DNA from: Diploptera punctata
Lineage: Eukaryota; Arthropoda; Insecta; Blattodea; Blaberidae
Direction: 5' to 3'
NCBI GenBank assembly: GCA_030220185.1
Contig: JASPKZ010002337.1
Coordinates: 1,583,501-1,647,500 of the forward strand
Length of the DNA: 64,000 nucleotides
Below are positions 59,862 to 64,000 of this stretch, piece by piece. Within the stretch, counting starts at the first letter, position 1. The number at the start of each line of letters is the position of its first letter. The translations under genes and the position numbers were made by a program. The notes beneath the pieces were generated by a model. The model searched no databases and was not told the DNA's origin. It was given only the letters and a program-made list of their open reading frames with translations.

Positions 59862-60260
59862 AGCTACTGCCCGGCCTGCGCTGCTACGCCTAAATAAATT
59901 AGATATTGTGGGTCAATTAATTATATGGTATACACTGCGACAAATCAAACTTGGCGGTTACTAGAGTAAATTTTTAATTTCAAATTTCAGGTAAACCCCC
60001 AGTTCTAACGGTCGGATTTACCTCATTTTTTGGATTACACATGCCACGGTTTATTTTAATACGATATTCCGAGGTTTGTTGCGAAACATCGAAAATTGTG
60101 ATTACTAGAGCGATTTTTTAAATTTTCGTTTCAGGTGAATTCTTACACCTAATTACTTTAGAACATAATAGATAACGGCTAAACACTTGCCGAACCTGAA
60201 ACTCTATGTAATACAAATTTTCACGAAGATCGGTTGAACGATTAGAAAGTATAAAGGACA
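59862..60260 (+). repeat. CGTGCGC-family start and repeat H (copy 4)
   Basis: ctagctactgcccggcctgc at 59862, then repeat H blocks (ttactagagtaaatttttaa, cgaaacatcgaaaattgtga). Confidence 0.65.
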
Positions 60261-60287
60261 AACAGAAATACATTGGTTTATATATTA

Positions 60288-60406
<119 letters not shown>

Positions 60407-60839
60407 TAAACAATAATGTAAACAATAGGAAAACAAATGAAATTACATAATAATGTAACCAATAATAACTTAGACTTTTTCATGATCTTGTTTTCTATGC
60501 GGTCCGAAACATTTAAATAACTGGCAGGATAAATTATTGTTTCGCCAATTTAAAGTTAGGCCAATGATGTTATCAGATCCTCCCAGCATTGAATAAGACT
60601 GTGATGGTCTTGCTAGAAATGGCACTGACTATCAGCAAGACTCGAGCAATAAAATTGACATCACTTCGATAACTGATCAATTTATGGACTCCTGTTTAAA
60701 GGGATTATATAAACATAATAATATCCAGGAAGAAATAAATAAAATAATACAAAATGCTAAGAGATGTTATTTTTCAATAAATAAAATATAAAAATTAAAC
60801 ATATCCGACACATGAAACAGAAACCAGATTATATAAAAC

Positions 60840-62720
60840 GCTAAGTTAACACCCGGCGTGCGCCGCTATGCCTAAAGGAATGAAAGTGTATGTGTTCTTA
60901 TGTTTAGCTGAAAGGAAAAATAATTATAAATCTATAATGTAATCATTTTTTATACCCCGTGCTGATTACCCGTCGTTGCCCGAGAATCTACTTTTCCCGG
61001 TATTCTTGGCATAAATGAGGTGAAAGACGAAAATTAATGTGTTTCATGTATAAGTAAAAGGAAACATTTATATTGTAATTATTTTTAGATATCCCGTGCT
61101 GATTACCCGACGTTGCCCGGTAATCTACTTATCCCGATCTTCTAGGGATACATGTGCTCAAAATTAATGCCTTTTTAAGTTTCGTTGAATAAGCGAAAGA
61201 AATAAAATTATATCGTAGTTATTTTAGATACCCCGTACTGATTACCCGACGTTGCCCGGTAATCTACTTATCCCGATCTTCTGGGGATAAATGTGCTCAA
61301 AATTAATGCATTTTTAAGTTTCGTTGAATAAGCGAAAGAAATAAAATTATATCGTAGATATTTTAAATACCCCGTACTGATTACCCGACGTTGCCCGGTA
61401 ATCTACTTATGCCGATCTTCTGGGGATAAATGTGCTCAAAATTAATGCCTTTTTAAGTTTCGATAATAAGCGAAAGAAATAAAATTACATCGTAGTTATT
61501 TTAGATACCCCGTACTGATTACCCGACGTAGCCCGGTAATCTACTTATCCCGATCTTCTGGGGATAAATGTGCTCAAAATTAATGCCTTTTTAAGTTTCG
61601 TTGAATAAGCGAAAGAAATAAAATTATATCGTAGTTATTTTAGATACCCCGTACTGATTACCCGACGTTGCCCGGTAATCTACCTATCCCGATCTTCTGG
61701 GGATAAATGTGCTCAAAATTAATGCCTTTTTAAGTTTCGTTGAATAAGCGAAAGAAATAAAATTATATCGTAGTTATTTTAGATACCCCGTACTGATTAC
61801 CCGACGTAGCCCGGTAATCTACTTATCCCGATCTTCTGGGGATAAATGTGCTCAAAATTAATGCCTTTTTAAGGTTCGTTGAATAAACGAAAGAAATAAA
61901 ATTATATCGTAGTTATTTTAGACACCCCGTACTGATTACCCGACGTAGCCCGGTAATCTACTTATCCCGATCTTCTGGGGATAAATGTGCTCAAAATTAA
62001 TGCGTTTTTAAGTTTCGTTGAATAAGCGAAAGAAATAAAATTATATCGTAGTTATTTTAGATACCCCGTACTGATTACCCGGCGTTGCCCCGGAATCTGC
62101 TTATCCCAATCGTCTTGGCATAAATGAGCTGAAAGATGAAAATTAATGTGTTTCATGTTTAGTTGAATAAATGAAGGGTAAAATGATTACAAATTTATAT
62201 CATTATTATTTTAAGATACATCGTGCTGATTACCCGACGTTGCTTGGGAATCTGCTCATCCCGATCCACATGGCATAAATGAGCTGAAAGACGAAAATTA
62301 ATGTGTTTTTATGTACAGTTGAATAATTAAAGGAAAAAATTGATATCGTAATTACTTTTATATACCCCGTACTGACTATCCGGCGTTGCCCGGGAGTCTA
62401 CTTATCCTGATGTTCTTGGCATAAATGAGCTGAAAGACGAAAATTAAGGAATAAGTAAAAGGAAAAAGGATTATAAATTTATATCGTAATTATTTTAAGA
62501 TCATCTTCTTCCAATAGCGCTAGAGCCCATAGCGGGCCTGAGTCTTCTTGATGCGAGACCTCCAATCTTCTCTATCCAGTTAATTGCAATTATTTTAAGA
62601 TACCTCATGCTAATTATCCGGCGTTGTCCGGTAATCTACTTATCCCGATCTTCTTGACATAATTGAGCAAAAAGACAAAATTCGTTATTGTGAGTTATCC
62701 ATGAAAAAAATTACCCGACG
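60840..62720 (+). repeat. 139-bp tandem satellite
   Basis: Units begin ATACCCCGTACTGATTACCC. Starts at about 61089, 61228, 61367, 61505, 61644, 61783, 61922 and 62061 give periods of 139, 139, 138, 139, 139, 139 and 139. These core units are nearly identical; the flanking units (60951, 62216, 62360, about 62598) are longer and diverged. A foreign stretch of about 95 bp (ctagagcccatagcgggcct) interrupts at 62500-62595. Confidence 0.93.
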
Positions 62721-63095
62721 TGCGCTGCTACGCTTGTCCGGGAATCTATTTATCCCGATCTTCTTGGTAAAGACAAAAATGGTAATTGTGAATTATCCGA
62801 AAAAGAAGAACATACGCAGTCGCGGACTTTTTTGTAGAGTTTTTTTATAGATATTCAATTATGTGTACATTAATTTTGTGTATTTGTTATGATTTAGGCA
62901 GCGTAAGCCATTTAAGCGTCCAAAAAGCCACTTTTACAAAGAGTGATTTTTAAGGGCGTGGGAGTTGAGTATCACAACTCTCTTATAGCCTATAATCATC
63001 CCGGGAAACTCCTGAACATTTTACAAAAAGCCCCGTCAGAATCGGATGAACGGTATGGCAGCGCATAAAATACGAACAAACAAACATGCATTTTT
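62721..63095 (+). repeat. CGTGCGC-family repeat, terminal part
   Basis: cgacgtgcgctgctacgctt, then cgcggacttttttgtagagt and gcagcgtaagccatttaagc as in 4965-5640, ending before ttagatattcc. Confidence 0.75.
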
Positions 63096-63106
63096 ATATA
63101 TTAGAT

Positions 63107-63540
63107 ATTCCACAATACAGTGTTTATCCTTCAATCCAAAGTGATTTGTTCCTGTTTAAAGCATCTACTTCCCTCAGATATCTATCTTCCATTCTTCTCC
63201 TCACTCCACCTATCCAACGTTCTCTAGGTCTGCCTCTTCCACTTCTTGCATTCGCTTTCCAATCAAGGATCTTCTTTGGTATCCTATCTTCTTCCATTCT
63301 TATGAGGTGTCCATACCATTTCAAAGGTTTTTCATGTATTTTTCTATTATGCTTTTTTCAACTTGCATAATTTATCTTACTGTGCAGTTTCTGACTTTAT
63401 CCCTTCTTGAAATTCCTGTCGATCACCTCCAAAAATACATTTCTACTGTAACAGCTTGTTTGCTTGTTTTCTACTTACTGTCCAGGTTTCGGACACACAC
63501 GTATAATAAAATGCTTTGTAACAAAACTTGAAATATAGTT
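63107..63540 (-). mobile_element. LINE family 3 C-terminal remnant, minus strand
   Basis: Minus strand reads MKWYGHLIRMEEDRIPKKIL, then GRGRPRERWIGGVRRRMEDR and YLREVDALNRNKSLW. Counterpart of 45690-46318. Confidence 0.85.
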
Positions 63541-63583
63541 TTCTTGCTTCTGTAGATATTTGCATTCATTATGAACAACTTTC

Positions 63584-63915
63584 CACCACTGTGGAATCGA
63601 GGTAGCGTGCTGCCTTGTCACGCAGCGGGCCCGGGTTCGATCCCCGGTCGGGGCAGTTTTTCTGGGTGAGGTTTTTATCGGGGTTTTTCCTCGCCTGTTA
63701 GACAAATGTCAGGAAAACTTTGAGGCCCAAACGGTCCCCGAAATCATATTGCCATCATCATCCTTACATTATCATCATCATCATCATTCTCCATAGGTGT
63801 GGAAAGAAACGGGAAGCTGCCACACCTACATTCCCTAGTAAAGCTGCAAGCATGGCATGAAAATACTAGGATTGCAGTGAAGGACCTGCCCTCGGGCAGA
63901 ATTACTATGGATGGA
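63584..63915 (+). mobile_element. SINE-A copy
   Basis: Head ccaccactgtggaatcgagg, B box GGTTCGATCCCC, tail ttactatggatggat. Confidence 0.92.
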
Positions 63916-64000
63916 TGAACAACTGACTAACGTTAACAACATGGGCAATGTTTATTAGTTGAGACTAGAGCAGGCCGTGACACCAATCAGTCATAAAATG

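Noticed and set aside
60951..62720. CRISPR-like array
   Set aside because: Units are continuous 139-bp repeats without unique spacers, and the genome is eukaryotic.

Overview
The window is nuclear DNA of an insect. It is AT-rich, has spliceosomal introns and is mostly transposable-element sequence. A long RTE-type retrotransposon with many 5'-truncated relatives, several tRNA-derived SINE families, mariner-like transposase remnants and insect-type acid-lipase exons fit an orthopteroid or blattodean genome. A cockroach such as Periplaneta is my best guess, from the style of the RTE protein; this is inference.

The only host protein-coding genes I can support are two tandem paralogues of the acid lipase family (lipase 1/lipase 3/LIPA-like alpha/beta hydrolases), both on the + strand. 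The upstream gene is represented by its last three coding exons (2833-2917, 5969-6111, 15957-16106); the rest lies before the window. The downstream gene has seven recognisable exons from 30321 to 55118, covering the HG oxyanion motif, the GxSxG nucleophile elbow and the Asp and His of the triad. Its first exon (signal peptide and start) was not found. The last three exons of the two genes have matching lengths (85/85, 143/140 and 150/150 nt) and matching phases, so the genes arose by tandem duplication. Introns are up to about 10 kb and filled with repeats.

Layout: 1-2.8 kb, nested LINE/SINE insertions. 2.8-16.1 kb, end of lipase gene 1, with introns holding a minisatellite made of splice-donor-like units, a 1.5 kb palindrome and a 3.6 kb foldback element. 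16-30 kb, intergenic: SINEs, LINE tails, TTA/TTC microsatellites, a Penelope-like element with a GIY-YIG domain, and a degenerate intron-containing tRNA-Tyr copy. 30.3-55.1 kb, lipase gene 2, whose introns carry at least five Tc1/mariner-type elements, a nearly full-length RTE element, a second tRNA-Tyr copy and two palindromic elements. 55-64 kb, more LINE debris, a homogenised 139-bp satellite and a SINE.

Main points of interest: hammerhead-ribozyme-like cores in Penelope-type tails (four copies, one in a 175-bp insertion with a perfect 11-bp target duplication); a large palindromic element family with a SINE at its centre; a dispersed repeat that carries an intron-bearing tRNA-Tyr; SINEs assembled from interchangeable heads and tails; and transposons lying within tens of bases of lipase splice acceptors. 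I see no CRISPR array, bacterial operon, integrated virus or toxin gene.
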